From: CAZEPJ01 sp964514105
Lineage (GTDB): Bacteria; Desulfobacterota; Desulfocorpusculales; Desulfocorpusculum
DNA length: 54,388 nucleotides
Direction of reading: 5' to 3'
NCBI GenBank assembly: GCA_964514105.1
Contig: CAZEPJ010000023.1
Location: 1 to 54,388 of the forward strand
The notes beneath the pieces were generated by a model. It had not been told where the DNA came from, made no database searches, and saw nothing but the letters and a program-made list of their open reading frames with translations. Position numbers and translations under genes: made by a program. This document shows, in pieces, positions 24,414-32,054 of the stretch. Each line of letters starts with the position of its first letter. The first letter of the stretch is position 1.

Positions 24414-25151
24414 TCACCTGCGGGCGGCCCCTGCGGCCACGGCATTGAGCAGCTCCTGGGCGTGCTGGCTGCGCACCTTCCTCTGGACGAGGATCTCCAC
24501 GGGCGCCACCTGCGGCATGCCATAATAGGCCCGGTTCCAGTCGCCCCGGGTGGCGACCACGGCCCCCTCCAGCGACACCCCGCCATACAGACCCTTGGAG
24601 ATGGAAAAGGCGATGATGTCCCCGCTCAGATTGGCCGTGGAGGCATCGGCCCCCATGCCCACGGGCCCCACAGCCACGCCCACATCCGCCCCCAGCTTGA
24701 CGCTGTCGGACAGGAGGGCCGTCACCCCTCGGTCCGTCAGGGCCACGAAGACCACCTGGGAGGCCTCGCCGCCGATCTGTAGGCCGAAGCTCACCTCCCC
24801 GATGGTGTAGAAAGCCGGCCCTCCCCACTGCCCGCTCTTGCGGTCCCTGGCGAGGAACACCCCGCTCCCGCCGGAGACCCCGAAGATGAAGGCCCCTTTG
24901 AGGACCTGGGGTGAGATGAACACGCCCTTGGCCCGCCGCAGGAGGTCTCGAAACCCCCCCATGTCCGGGTTGGCCATGAAGGTATCGAAGGTCAGCTTGG
25001 CCCGCTCCACCAGATGCCTGGCCTCCAGTCGGTCGTCCGCGGCCGCGGGTCCCGGCGCCCCGGACGTGGCGCCCAGCCCGAGGAGCAGGGCCGCGGCCAG
25101 CAGGACAAGCCTGCCAGGGGATTCAACGGATCGACGCCTGCAGCCTTCCAT
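24414..25151 (-). CDS. SYLF (Ysc84) lipid-binding domain protein, exported
   Basis: A 245-residue protein with a signal peptide (basic N-terminus, hydrophobic 15-28, cleavage near AAADD) and a SYLF/DUF500 domain over about 55-230. Family hallmarks are KGVFISPQVLKGAF, GSGVFLARD, GGPAFYTIGEVSFGLQIGGEAS and SKGLYGGVSLEG. SYLF domains bind phosphoinositides in eukaryotes; the bacterial ligands are unknown, but the predicted location is periplasm or membrane surface. GAGGAGG precedes the ATG. A possible promoter lies at 25251-25280. The cupin gene 22 bases downstream is probably cotranscribed. Confidence 0.9.
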   Translation of the reverse strand: MEGCRRRSVESPGRLVLLAAALLLGLGATSGAPGPAAADDRLEARHLVERAKLTFDTFMANPDMGGFRDLLRRAKGVFISPQVLKGAFIFGVSGGSGVFLARDRKSGQWGGPAFYTIGEVSFGLQIGGEASQVVFVALTDRGVTALLSDSVKLGADVGVAVGPVGMGADASTANLSGDIIAFSISKGLYGGVSLEGAVVATRGDWNRAYYGMPQVAPVEILVQRKVRSQHAQELLNAVAAGAARR

Positions 25152-25250
25152 GTCTCACCTCCTCCTCGTTGAGAAGCCGTGCAAGAGACGGTTGCCCTAC
25201 AGCATCCCCCAGGGGCCATCCCCCGCGGGTCTCCGTCCCAAGAACCCAAG

Positions 25251-25280
25251 TTTATAGTTTCCCCCGGGGGGCCATACCAA
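25251..25280 (-). promoter_or_regulatory. Candidate promoter for the SYLF gene
   Basis: On the minus strand TTGGTA (25280-25275) and TATAAA (25256-25251) are separated by 18 bases. The -10 element sits in the only AT-rich spot of the 129-base intergenic region. Confidence 0.45.
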
Positions 25281-26726
25281 TCAACGGTCATCCGGGGCCG
25301 GATCCGCCCCCGCCTCGGCGGCATGGGCGTCCCGCCATCGGGTGGCACGATACAGGGCTCCGAGCGCCTTGAGGGCCTTTTCCGGGGCAGGGAAGACCGG
25401 GATGCCCTGGTCCTCCATCCACGTGAGGGACTCCCGTCCCCCCGGGTACATGCCCGGGACCCAAACGACCACGGGCTTGCAGGCCGCGCCCGCCCTGGCG
25501 AAGGCCTCCATGAAACCGGCCGGCAGGTTGGCCACCCAGGGGGACATCATGAGGGCGACGGCATCCACCTGGGGGTCGGCGAGGACGTTCTCCAAGTACA
25601 GGCGGTAGACCTCCTTGGGGCGGTTGAACTGCAGGCACACGCCCAGATCGAAAGGGTTTCCACTCACGGGCCAGGGGGGGAACACGGGCTCCAGGCGCTT
25701 GAGGGTCTGGGGCAGGACGGCGGCAGGGGTCAGCCCCTCCTGCTCGCACAGGTCGGTGACGATGACGCCTTCGCCTCCCGGCAGGGTGGCCAGGGCCACC
25801 CGATTGCCCCGCATCCCCACGCCAGCCATGCGTTCCAGGGCCTTGCACGTGTCGAAGAACTCCTCGATCCCCTGGACCCGCACCGCCCCGGCCTGACGAA
25901 GGGCGGCGTCGAACAGGGCGTCGTTTCCCCGGACCAGGACCCCGGTATGGGAGGCCGCCGCCCGAATCCCCGCCTCGGTGCGGCCCGACTTGAGGACCAC
26001 CACGCGCTTGCGCCGGGCCCCCTCCCGCAGGAGGCGCAGAAAGGCCCCCGGGTCCCCTTCGATGCTCTCCATGTGAATGCCGATGACCGAGGTGTCCGAA
26101 TCCTGGACCAGGTAGGAGAGGGCGTCCACCTCGTGCACGTCCATCTTGTTGCCCAGGTCGATGAGCTTGCTCAACCGAAGATCGAAGCGGGACAGGAGCC
26201 ACTGGAGCCGGGGCTCGTAGAGCCCGGACTGAAAGATCAGGGAGAGGCCCCCGGCCTTGATCCGTTCGATGGGATGGAAGCTCACGGCCACGCGGGCCCT
26301 TGCGTTGATGGGGCTCAGGGCGTTGGGGCCGATGGCCCGCACCCCGCTCTCCCTGAGCATGCGGGCCATGGCTTCCTGGGCCGCCCGGCCCTTGGGGCCG
26401 GCCTCCGAAAACCCCCCGGCCACGATGACCACCCTGCGGATCCCCCGGGCGATGCACGCCTCCAGGACCCCGGGGGCCTGGTCGTGGGGCACACCGATGA
26501 CGGCCAGGTCTGCGGCCTCGGGGACGGCCCCGACGTCGGGGTAGGTCTGCAGGCCCAGCATCTCCCGGACCTCGGTGTGTACCGGGTAGATCCTGCCGGG
26601 AAAGCCCAGCTTCACCAGATTGGCCAAAAGGTTGTGGCCGATCCGCGCGGGGTTTCTGGACGCACCCACCACGACGATGCTACTGGGATGGAGAAACCCA
26701 TGCAGGAAGTGAGAGGCCCTCTCCAA
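25281..26726 (-). CDS. Stand-alone alpha-type subunit of ADP-forming acyl-CoA synthetase (CoA-binding protein)
   Basis: A 481-residue protein with a CoA-binding Rossmann domain (IVVVGASRNPARIGHNLLAN, 17-36) and two succinyl-CoA-ligase-like domains. The region around H260 (AAASHTGVLVRG) aligns with the phosphohistidine motif of ADP-forming acetyl-CoA synthetases. The ATP-grasp (beta) part is absent and no beta gene is adjacent. The usual SQSGALG motif is altered to FQSGLYEPR. It may need a beta subunit encoded elsewhere or have lost catalysis. The TTG at 26726 is preceded by GGAGGGACGCG and gives a normal N-terminus; ATG codons upstream at 26861 and 26876 lie beyond the likely promoter. Confidence 0.85.
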   Translation of the reverse strand: MERASHFLHGFLHPSSIVVVGASRNPARIGHNLLANLVKLGFPGRIYPVHTEVREMLGLQTYPDVGAVPEAADLAVIGVPHDQAPGVLEACIARGIRRVVIVAGGFSEAGPKGRAAQEAMARMLRESGVRAIGPNALSPINARARVAVSFHPIERIKAGGLSLIFQSGLYEPRLQWLLSRFDLRLSKLIDLGNKMDVHEVDALSYLVQDSDTSVIGIHMESIEGDPGAFLRLLREGARRKRVVVLKSGRTEAGIRAAASHTGVLVRGNDALFDAALRQAGAVRVQGIEEFFDTCKALERMAGVGMRGNRVALATLPGGEGVIVTDLCEQEGLTPAAVLPQTLKRLEPVFPPWPVSGNPFDLGVCLQFNRPKEVYRLYLENVLADPQVDAVALMMSPWVANLPAGFMEAFARAGAACKPVVVWVPGMYPGGRESLTWMEDQGIPVFPAPEKALKALGALYRATRWRDAHAAEAGADPAPDDR

Positions 26727-26764
26727 CGCGTCCCTCCATATTACGGTCTCGATCGCCGGCGCCG

Positions 26765-26793
26765 AGCATATCACCCGGGCGGGTCCCTGTCGA
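26765..26793 (-). promoter_or_regulatory. Promoter for the CoA-binding protein gene
   Basis: On the minus strand TCGACA (26793-26788) and TATGCT (26770-26765) are spaced by 17 bases. The implied start of transcription near 26757 supports the TTG start at 26726 over upstream ATGs. A TTGACG on the plus strand (26816-26821) could belong to the divergent gene, but its -10 is poor. Confidence 0.5.
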
Positions 26794-26900
26794 GAGCCGG
26801 TCTCGCCGGGTCGCCTTGACGGCATCGGGGTCTGCGGATTACTTTGTTCCTGCAGGAGCATGACCCTCCTCGCCATCCGCTTTCCCGGGAGAGCCGTCAC

Positions 26901-27467
26901 GTGGGATCCTCTGTCAGGCCGCGCCGGATTTTTCGCGACGCCCACATGCGGGTGGTGGACGAGGCGGTGGCCCTTGCCGAGGAGATTACCAGCAACCACT
27001 TCAAGTACTCCGTGAGCCAGTGGAGGCGCTCCCGCTATGACATCCGGACGGCCGGGGACCTGCAGGGGACCGAGCTGACGGACAGCGCCCTGGCCCAGAT
27101 CGTTCGGTACGTGGGCCAACCCCAGTCCAGCGCCCTGGGGAGTGCCCGATTCGACTTCTACAAGGTGTGCCTTCAGGATCACGTGATCCTCCAGGCCCTG
27201 GAGCGCAACCCCGCCCTGACGTTCTTCCCCCTCATGGCCTATGTGGTTACCCACGAGCTGGTGCACATCGTGCGGTTCAGCCGATTCCTCCAGAGTTTCG
27301 ATGCGTACCCGGCCCATCGCCTGGAGGAGGAGGGGCGGGTGCACGCCCTCACGGGGGAGATCCTCCGGGGGGCGCGGGTGACGGGGATCGAAGCCATAGC
27401 CTCGGCCTTCGGGGACCCAACGGGGGGATCCGGGTTCTCCCTGGATAGCGTCGCAGCCTGGAGTTGA
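26901..27467 (+). CDS. Uncharacterised protein with a HELVH zinc-protease-like motif
   Basis: A 188-residue cytoplasmic protein, no signal peptide. The centre carries VTHELVHIVRF, matching HExxH of zincin metallopeptidases (H117, E118, H121 from GTG 26901), with acidic candidates for a third ligand about 25 residues on (LEEEGRVHALTGEIL). Other striking features: NHFKYSVSQWRRSRYDI near the N-terminus, and an FDFYKVCLQDHVI segment. I recall similar unnamed proteins in deltaproteobacteria but no assigned function. GTG 26901 has GGGAGAG upstream; a TTG at 26844 is less likely. Its stop is three bases from the moeA GTG, so it is probably cotranscribed with the two moeA genes. Confidence 0.75.
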   Translation: MGSSVRPRRIFRDAHMRVVDEAVALAEEITSNHFKYSVSQWRRSRYDIRTAGDLQGTELTDSALAQIVRYVGQPQSSALGSARFDFYKVCLQDHVILQALERNPALTFFPLMAYVVTHELVHIVRFSRFLQSFDAYPAHRLEEEGRVHALTGEILRGARVTGIEAIASAFGDPTGGSGFSLDSVAAWS

Positions 27468-27470
27468 GTC

Positions 27471-28700
27471 GTGCCCGAGTTCTTCCGCGTCAAGAGTCGG
27501 GAGCAAGTCCTGGAGCTCATCGGGGGCTTCGGGGCCCTGGGCGAGGAGGAGATCCCCCTGGGGGAGGGATTGGACAGGGTGCTGAGCCGGGGGCTTACGG
27601 CCCCGGAGGATCTGCCGCCTTTTCCCCGGGCGACCATGGACGGGTTCGCCGTTCGTTCCCGGGACACCTTCGGGGCAAGCGAGGGGCTGCCGGCACTCCT
27701 GCGGGTGCTGGGGGAGGTGCCCATGGGGGCGGGGCCGACCTTGGCCATCGGCCCCGGGGAGGCCGTGCGCATCGCCACAGGGGGCATGCTCCCGGCCGGG
27801 GCCGACGCAGTGGTCATGGTGGAGCACACGGCGTCCCCGGACCCGGCGACGGTGGAACTCTATGGGGCGGTGGCGCCGGGGGAAAACGCCGTGGCCGCCG
27901 GCGAAGACGTGCCACGAGGGAGGGAACTTCTCCCCCCGGGATGGACCCTGAGACCTCAGGACCTGGGGCTTCTGGCGGCCCTCGGGGTCCACACGCTGCA
28001 CGTGCATCGACGTCCCCTGGTCGCCATCCTGTCCACAGGGGACGAACTGGTGCCCCCCACCGGGACGCCGCGGCCCGGGGAGGTCCGGGACGTAAACGGA
28101 TTGGCCCTGGCGGCGCTGGTCACCCGGGAGGGCGGGCTGCCCGTGCCCCTGGGGATCGTCCGGGATGATCGGGACTTGCTGGAGGCCCGTTGCCGGGAGG
28201 GGCTGGCGGCTGGGGACTGCCTCTTTCTCTCCGGGGGGAGCTCGGTGGGGGTGCGCGACTACGCCCTGGAGGTCCTGGGAGGGCTGGACGGGGCCCGGAT
28301 CCTGGCCCACGGGGTGGCGGTCAAGCCGGGCAAGCCCACGCTGCTGGCGCAGGTGGGGGAGAAACCCCTGGTGGGGTTCCCGGGCCATCCGGTCTCGGCC
28401 CTGGTCATCTTCCACATCCTGGGCCGGCCGCTCATGGATCGGCTCTGCGGCCGGCGCCACGCCCACAGGCCACCGCCGGTGCGGGCGAGATTGGCCAGAA
28501 ACCTGGCATCGGCTCAGGGCCGGGAGGACTACGTGCGGGTGACCCTGACCGAGGCCCGCGGGGAGCTGGAGGCCCGGCCCATCCTGGGCGGGTCCGGGCT
28601 CATCGGGACCCTGGTGCGGGCCCAGGGGTTGGTCCGCATCGACCCGGGCAGCGAGGGGCTCTACGCCGGGGACTGGGTGGACGTGGAGGTGCTTGGGTGA
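27471..28700 (+). CDS. moeA: Molybdopterin molybdotransferase MoeA
   Basis: A 409-residue enzyme that inserts molybdate (or tungstate) into adenylylated molybdopterin, the last step of Mo/W cofactor synthesis. Visible: the N-terminal PPFPRATMDGFAVRS, the domain III MoCF motif ILSTGDELV and FLSGGSSVGVRDY, the VKPGKPT loop and GFPGHPVSALV, then the domain IV beta barrel. Start GTG 27471, three bases after the HELVH gene. Its own stop overlaps the GTG of a second moeA-like gene (GTGA), implying coupled translation. Two MoeA paralogues are common where both Mo and W enzymes are made. Confidence 0.95.
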   Translation: MPEFFRVKSREQVLELIGGFGALGEEEIPLGEGLDRVLSRGLTAPEDLPPFPRATMDGFAVRSRDTFGASEGLPALLRVLGEVPMGAGPTLAIGPGEAVRIATGGMLPAGADAVVMVEHTASPDPATVELYGAVAPGENAVAAGEDVPRGRELLPPGWTLRPQDLGLLAALGVHTLHVHRRPLVAILSTGDELVPPTGTPRPGEVRDVNGLALAALVTREGGLPVPLGIVRDDRDLLEARCREGLAAGDCLFLSGGSSVGVRDYALEVLGGLDGARILAHGVAVKPGKPTLLAQVGEKPLVGFPGHPVSALVIFHILGRPLMDRLCGRRHAHRPPPVRARLARNLASAQGREDYVRVTLTEARGELEARPILGGSGLIGTLVRAQGLVRIDPGSEGLYAGDWVDVEVLG

Positions 28701-30622
28701 GGCGACGGATCTACTTGCGCACCAAGTCCCTGGATGAGGCTCGGGATCTCTTTCTGGGGCGGTTTCCGTTGGGGGGATGGCGGGAGCCCGAATGGGTGGC
28801 GTCGACGGACGCCTGCGGCCGGGTGACGGCCCAGCCCGTCTTCGCACGTTGGTCTTCCCCGTCGTACCATGCGGCGGCCATGGACGGTGTGGCCGTGGCG
28901 GCGGAGGCGACGTTTCGGGCCCACGTGGAGCGGCCTTGTCGGCTGGTGCTGGGGGAGGATGCCCATGAGGTGAACACGGGCCATGCCATGCCCGCGGGCA
29001 CCAACGCGGTGATCATGATCGAGGATGTGGTGGATCTGGGGGACGGCTCGGTTCAGATCGAGACCCCCGCATATCCGTGGCAGCACGTGCGCCGGGTGGG
29101 CGAGGACATGGTGGCCACCGAGCTGCTCTTTCCCCAGAACCATCGCCTGACCCCGTATGACCTCGGGGCCCTCCTGGGGGCGGGGGTCACGTCGCTCCTG
29201 GTAAGGCCCATGCCCCTGGCGGCCCTCATCCCCACGGGATCGGAGCTGGTTTCCGCCGACTCCCTGGGCCCGGGCCAAGCCCCCGGGCCCGGACAGATCA
29301 TGGAGTACAACAGCGTGGTCCTCGGGGAGATCATCCGCCAATGGGGCGCTCGGCCCGTGCGGCTCCCCATCCAGCCGGACGAGCTGCAGGGGCTGAAGCG
29401 GGCCGTCGAGGAGGCGCTTGGCAGCGGGGCCGACCTGGTGGTGATCAATGCCGGGTCATCAGCCGGCTCCGAGGATCTCACCGCCCAGGCCATCGAGGAT
29501 CTGGGCGAAATCGTGGCCCACGGCATCGCCATGATGCCCGGCAAGCCGACCATCCTCGGCGTGGTGGAGGGGAGGCCCGTCATCGGCAATCCCGGCTACC
29601 CGGTGTCGTCCGTGGTTTCCTGCGAGCAGATCATCGGTCCCCTCATCGGCCGGCTCCTGGGGGTGGACGTTGCGCCCAGGCCCTGCCTGAGGGCCCGCAT
29701 CTCCCGCAAGGTGCCGGGGCGCATCGGCGTGCAGGAGTTCGTGCGGGTGAAGCTGGGCGATGTGGGGGGCAGCGTGGTGGCCGCGCCACTTCCACGGGGG
29801 GCCGGGTCCATCACCACCCTCACCCGCGCCGACGGGATCCTGCGCATCCCCGAGCATGTGGAGGGCTTCCCGGAGGGAGCCGAGGTGGAGGTGGAACTCC
29901 TGCGATCCGCCGATGAGATCCGGCGGACCTTGGTGGCCATCGGAAGCCACGACCTCACCCTGGACCTGATCGGCGACCGCCTCCGGGGCACGGGGCGCGG
30001 ATACACCCTGGCATCGAGCAACGTGGGGAGCCTGGGGGGCCTCATGGCCATCCGGCAGGGGCATGCCCACCTGGCAGGGACCCACCTGCTGGACACGGAG
30101 ACGGGGGAGTACAATGTCTCGTATCTGCACCGATACCTGGAGGGGATGCCCGTAAGGCTCGTGCACCTGGTTCACCGGGAGCAGGGGCTCATGACGGCCC
30201 CCGGGAACCCGTTGGGGATCAGGGGCCTGGAGGATCTCACGAGGCCTGGACTGCGCTTCATCAACCGGCAGGCCGGGTCGGGCACCCGGGTGCTCCTGGA
30301 CTATCACCTGCGTCTCCAGGGCCTGGATCCCGCCGGGATTGAGGGATACGAACGGGAGGAATACACCCACATGGCGGTGGCCGTGGCCGTCCTCAGCGGG
30401 ACGGCTGACGCCGCAATGGGGATCCTGGCGGCGGCCCGGGCCATGGGGTTGTCGTTCATTCCCATCGCCACCGAACGGTACGACTTGGCCATTCCCCAGG
30501 CCTTTCTCGAGTCCGAGGGGATCCAGTTGCTGCTGGAGGTGATCCGCTGCGAGTCCTTCCGGGAGGGGGTTCGGGCCATGGGGGGGTACGATCCGGCGGA
30601 ATCGGGCACGGTGATTCTGTGA
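28697..30622 (+). CDS. MoeA fused to a C-terminal periplasmic-binding-like domain
   Basis: A 641-residue fusion. Residues 1-410 are MoeA-like (AAAMDGVAVAAE near 59-70, IPTGSELVSADSL, INAGSSAGSEDL, MMPGKPTILG, GNPGYPVSSVV). Residues about 415-641 are a PBP-like-2 domain (SHDLTLDLIGD, SSNVGSLGGLMAIRQGHAHLAG, RQAGSGTRVLLDY), resembling molybdate/LysR-type ligand-binding folds. There is no signal peptide, so the PBP domain is cytoplasmic and may sense or bind oxyanion or cofactor. The architecture is known in archaea and deltaproteobacteria, but its role is not settled; tungsten-specific insertion is a reasonable guess. GTG 28697 overlaps the moeA stop; GGAGGT lies upstream. Confidence 0.9.
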   Translation: MRRRIYLRTKSLDEARDLFLGRFPLGGWREPEWVASTDACGRVTAQPVFARWSSPSYHAAAMDGVAVAAEATFRAHVERPCRLVLGEDAHEVNTGHAMPAGTNAVIMIEDVVDLGDGSVQIETPAYPWQHVRRVGEDMVATELLFPQNHRLTPYDLGALLGAGVTSLLVRPMPLAALIPTGSELVSADSLGPGQAPGPGQIMEYNSVVLGEIIRQWGARPVRLPIQPDELQGLKRAVEEALGSGADLVVINAGSSAGSEDLTAQAIEDLGEIVAHGIAMMPGKPTILGVVEGRPVIGNPGYPVSSVVSCEQIIGPLIGRLLGVDVAPRPCLRARISRKVPGRIGVQEFVRVKLGDVGGSVVAAPLPRGAGSITTLTRADGILRIPEHVEGFPEGAEVEVELLRSADEIRRTLVAIGSHDLTLDLIGDRLRGTGRGYTLASSNVGSLGGLMAIRQGHAHLAGTHLLDTETGEYNVSYLHRYLEGMPVRLVHLVHREQGLMTAPGNPLGIRGLEDLTRPGLRFINRQAGSGTRVLLDYHLRLQGLDPAGIEGYEREEYTHMAVAVAVLSGTADAAMGILAAARAMGLSFIPIATERYDLAIPQAFLESEGIQLLLEVIRCESFREGVRAMGGYDPAESGTVIL

Positions 30623-30717
30623 TGGGGCGTTGGGTGGTAAGGCGACGGCCGGGACGATCGTTGGGTGCCCCGCGCGAAACGGGCGCAGCCATGAGGCGCC
30701 CCCGCAAGGCGCCGGGT

Positions 30718-30747
30718 TTGCCTGGCCGCACGGCCCTGTGGTATAAA
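30718..30747 (+). promoter_or_regulatory. Promoter for clpX
   Basis: TTGCCT (30718-30723) and TATAAA (30742-30747), spacer 18 bases. The start near 30754 leaves a leader of about 38 bases containing GGAGG before the ATG at 30792. The rest of the 169-base gap after the MoeA fusion shows no clear hairpin with a T-run. Confidence 0.6.
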
Positions 30748-30791
30748 TAGAAGGGAAGGCGGACCTTCTGGGCCTTCGGAGGTTGTCTCTC

Positions 30792-32018
30792 ATGGCGCGA
30801 GCCCCCTTCGACGAGGATCTGGGTCTCCACTGTTCCTTCTGCCGCAAGAGCGAGAACGAGGTTCGCAAGCTGATCTCGGGCACCGAGGCCTTCATCTGCG
30901 ACGAGTGCGTGCAGATCTGCAACGAGATCCTGGCCGAGGAGTTCCGGGTGGAGCGCATGGGAGGGTTCCCCAAGCCGTCTCGCATCAAGCGGGCCCTGGA
31001 CGAGTACGTGATCAGCCAGGAGGAGGCCAAGAAGACCCTGGCCGTGGCCGTCCACAACCACTACAAGCGCATCGAGGCCAAGAAGACCCTCAAGGGCGTG
31101 GAACTGGAGAAGAGCAACATCCTACTCATCGGGCCCACGGGCTCGGGAAAGACCTTCCTGGCCCAGACCCTGGCCAAGATCCTTCAGGTCCCCTTCACCA
31201 TTGCCGACGCCACGGCCATCACCGAGGCGGGGTACGTAGGGGAAAACGTGGAGGACATCATCATGCGCCTGCTGGAGAACGCCGAGTTCGACGAGGAGAA
31301 GGCGCAGCAGGGGATCGTGTACATCGACGAGGCGGACAAGATCGCCAAGCGGGTCGTCAACTCGGCCAACGGCCGGGACATCTCGGGCGAGGGGGTCCAG
31401 CAGGCCCTGCTGAAAATGCTGGAGGGGACGGTGGTTCACCTCCACCCCAAGGGGATGAAGGGTCAGTACCACAAGGTGGACACCACCCATGTCCTGTTCG
31501 TCTGCGGGGGGACCTTCGTGGGCCTGGACAAGATCGTTCAGCAGCGCACCCAGCAGAAGTCCCTGGGGTTCCATCGTGCCAGCGAGGGGGGGGCGGAGGC
31601 GCCCGTGCCCCTTCGGGACGTTCGGGCCGAGGATCTCATCGAGTTCGGCATGATCCCGGAGTTCGTGGGTCGGCTACCCGTGGTGGCGACCCTGGACGAG
31701 CTTTCCGAAAAGCACCTCATCCGCATCCTCAACGAGCCCAGGAACGCCCTGGTGAAGCAGTATCAGGCCCTCTTCGAGATGGAGGGCGTCAAGCTGCGGT
31801 TCGTGGAAGAGGCCCTGGTGGGAGTGGCCCAGGAGGCCATTCAGAGAAAGAGCGGGGCCCGCGGGCTCCGGACCATCCTCGAGAAGGCCATGCTCAACAT
31901 CATGTACAACCTCCCCGATCTGGAGGGCCTTTCGGAGTGCGTCATCACCCCCGGGGTGATCCAGCGGCGGGAGGAGCCCATCTATCTTTACACCCAGGAA
32001 AAGGCCGCCCTGAACTGA
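30792..32018 (+). CDS. clpX: ATP-dependent Clp protease ATP-binding subunit ClpX
   Basis: A 408-residue AAA+ unfoldase that feeds substrates to ClpP. The N-terminal zinc-binding domain has C14, C17 (CSFC) and C36, C39 (CDEC); Walker A GPTGSGKT is at 114-121, Walker B IVYIDEADKIAKR follows, with sensor and RKH-type pore elements downstream. The ATG at 30792 follows GGAGG; the in-frame TTG at 30783 is rejected. There is no clpP or tig next to it, so it is separated from its usual partners and has its own promoter. A weak hairpin follows the stop. Confidence 0.97.
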   Translation: MARAPFDEDLGLHCSFCRKSENEVRKLISGTEAFICDECVQICNEILAEEFRVERMGGFPKPSRIKRALDEYVISQEEAKKTLAVAVHNHYKRIEAKKTLKGVELEKSNILLIGPTGSGKTFLAQTLAKILQVPFTIADATAITEAGYVGENVEDIIMRLLENAEFDEEKAQQGIVYIDEADKIAKRVVNSANGRDISGEGVQQALLKMLEGTVVHLHPKGMKGQYHKVDTTHVLFVCGGTFVGLDKIVQQRTQQKSLGFHRASEGGAEAPVPLRDVRAEDLIEFGMIPEFVGRLPVVATLDELSEKHLIRILNEPRNALVKQYQALFEMEGVKLRFVEEALVGVAQEAIQRKSGARGLRTILEKAMLNIMYNLPDLEGLSECVITPGVIQRREEPIYLYTQEKAALN

Positions 32019-32035
32019 GCCTGCCCGCGCGGGGA

Positions 32036-32054
32036 CGCCACCGCTACCGTGGCG
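32036..32054. terminator. Weak hairpin between convergent clpX and GH57 genes
   Basis: CGCCAC (32036-32041) pairs with GTGGCG (32049-32054). It overlaps the stop codon of the minus-strand glycosidase gene and has no T-run; a tentative assignment. Confidence 0.3.

Noticed and set aside
25281..28847. An 1188-residue minus-strand open frame
   Set aside because: The upstream two-thirds is antisense to the HELVH gene and moeA; a promoter and RBS place the start at 26726.
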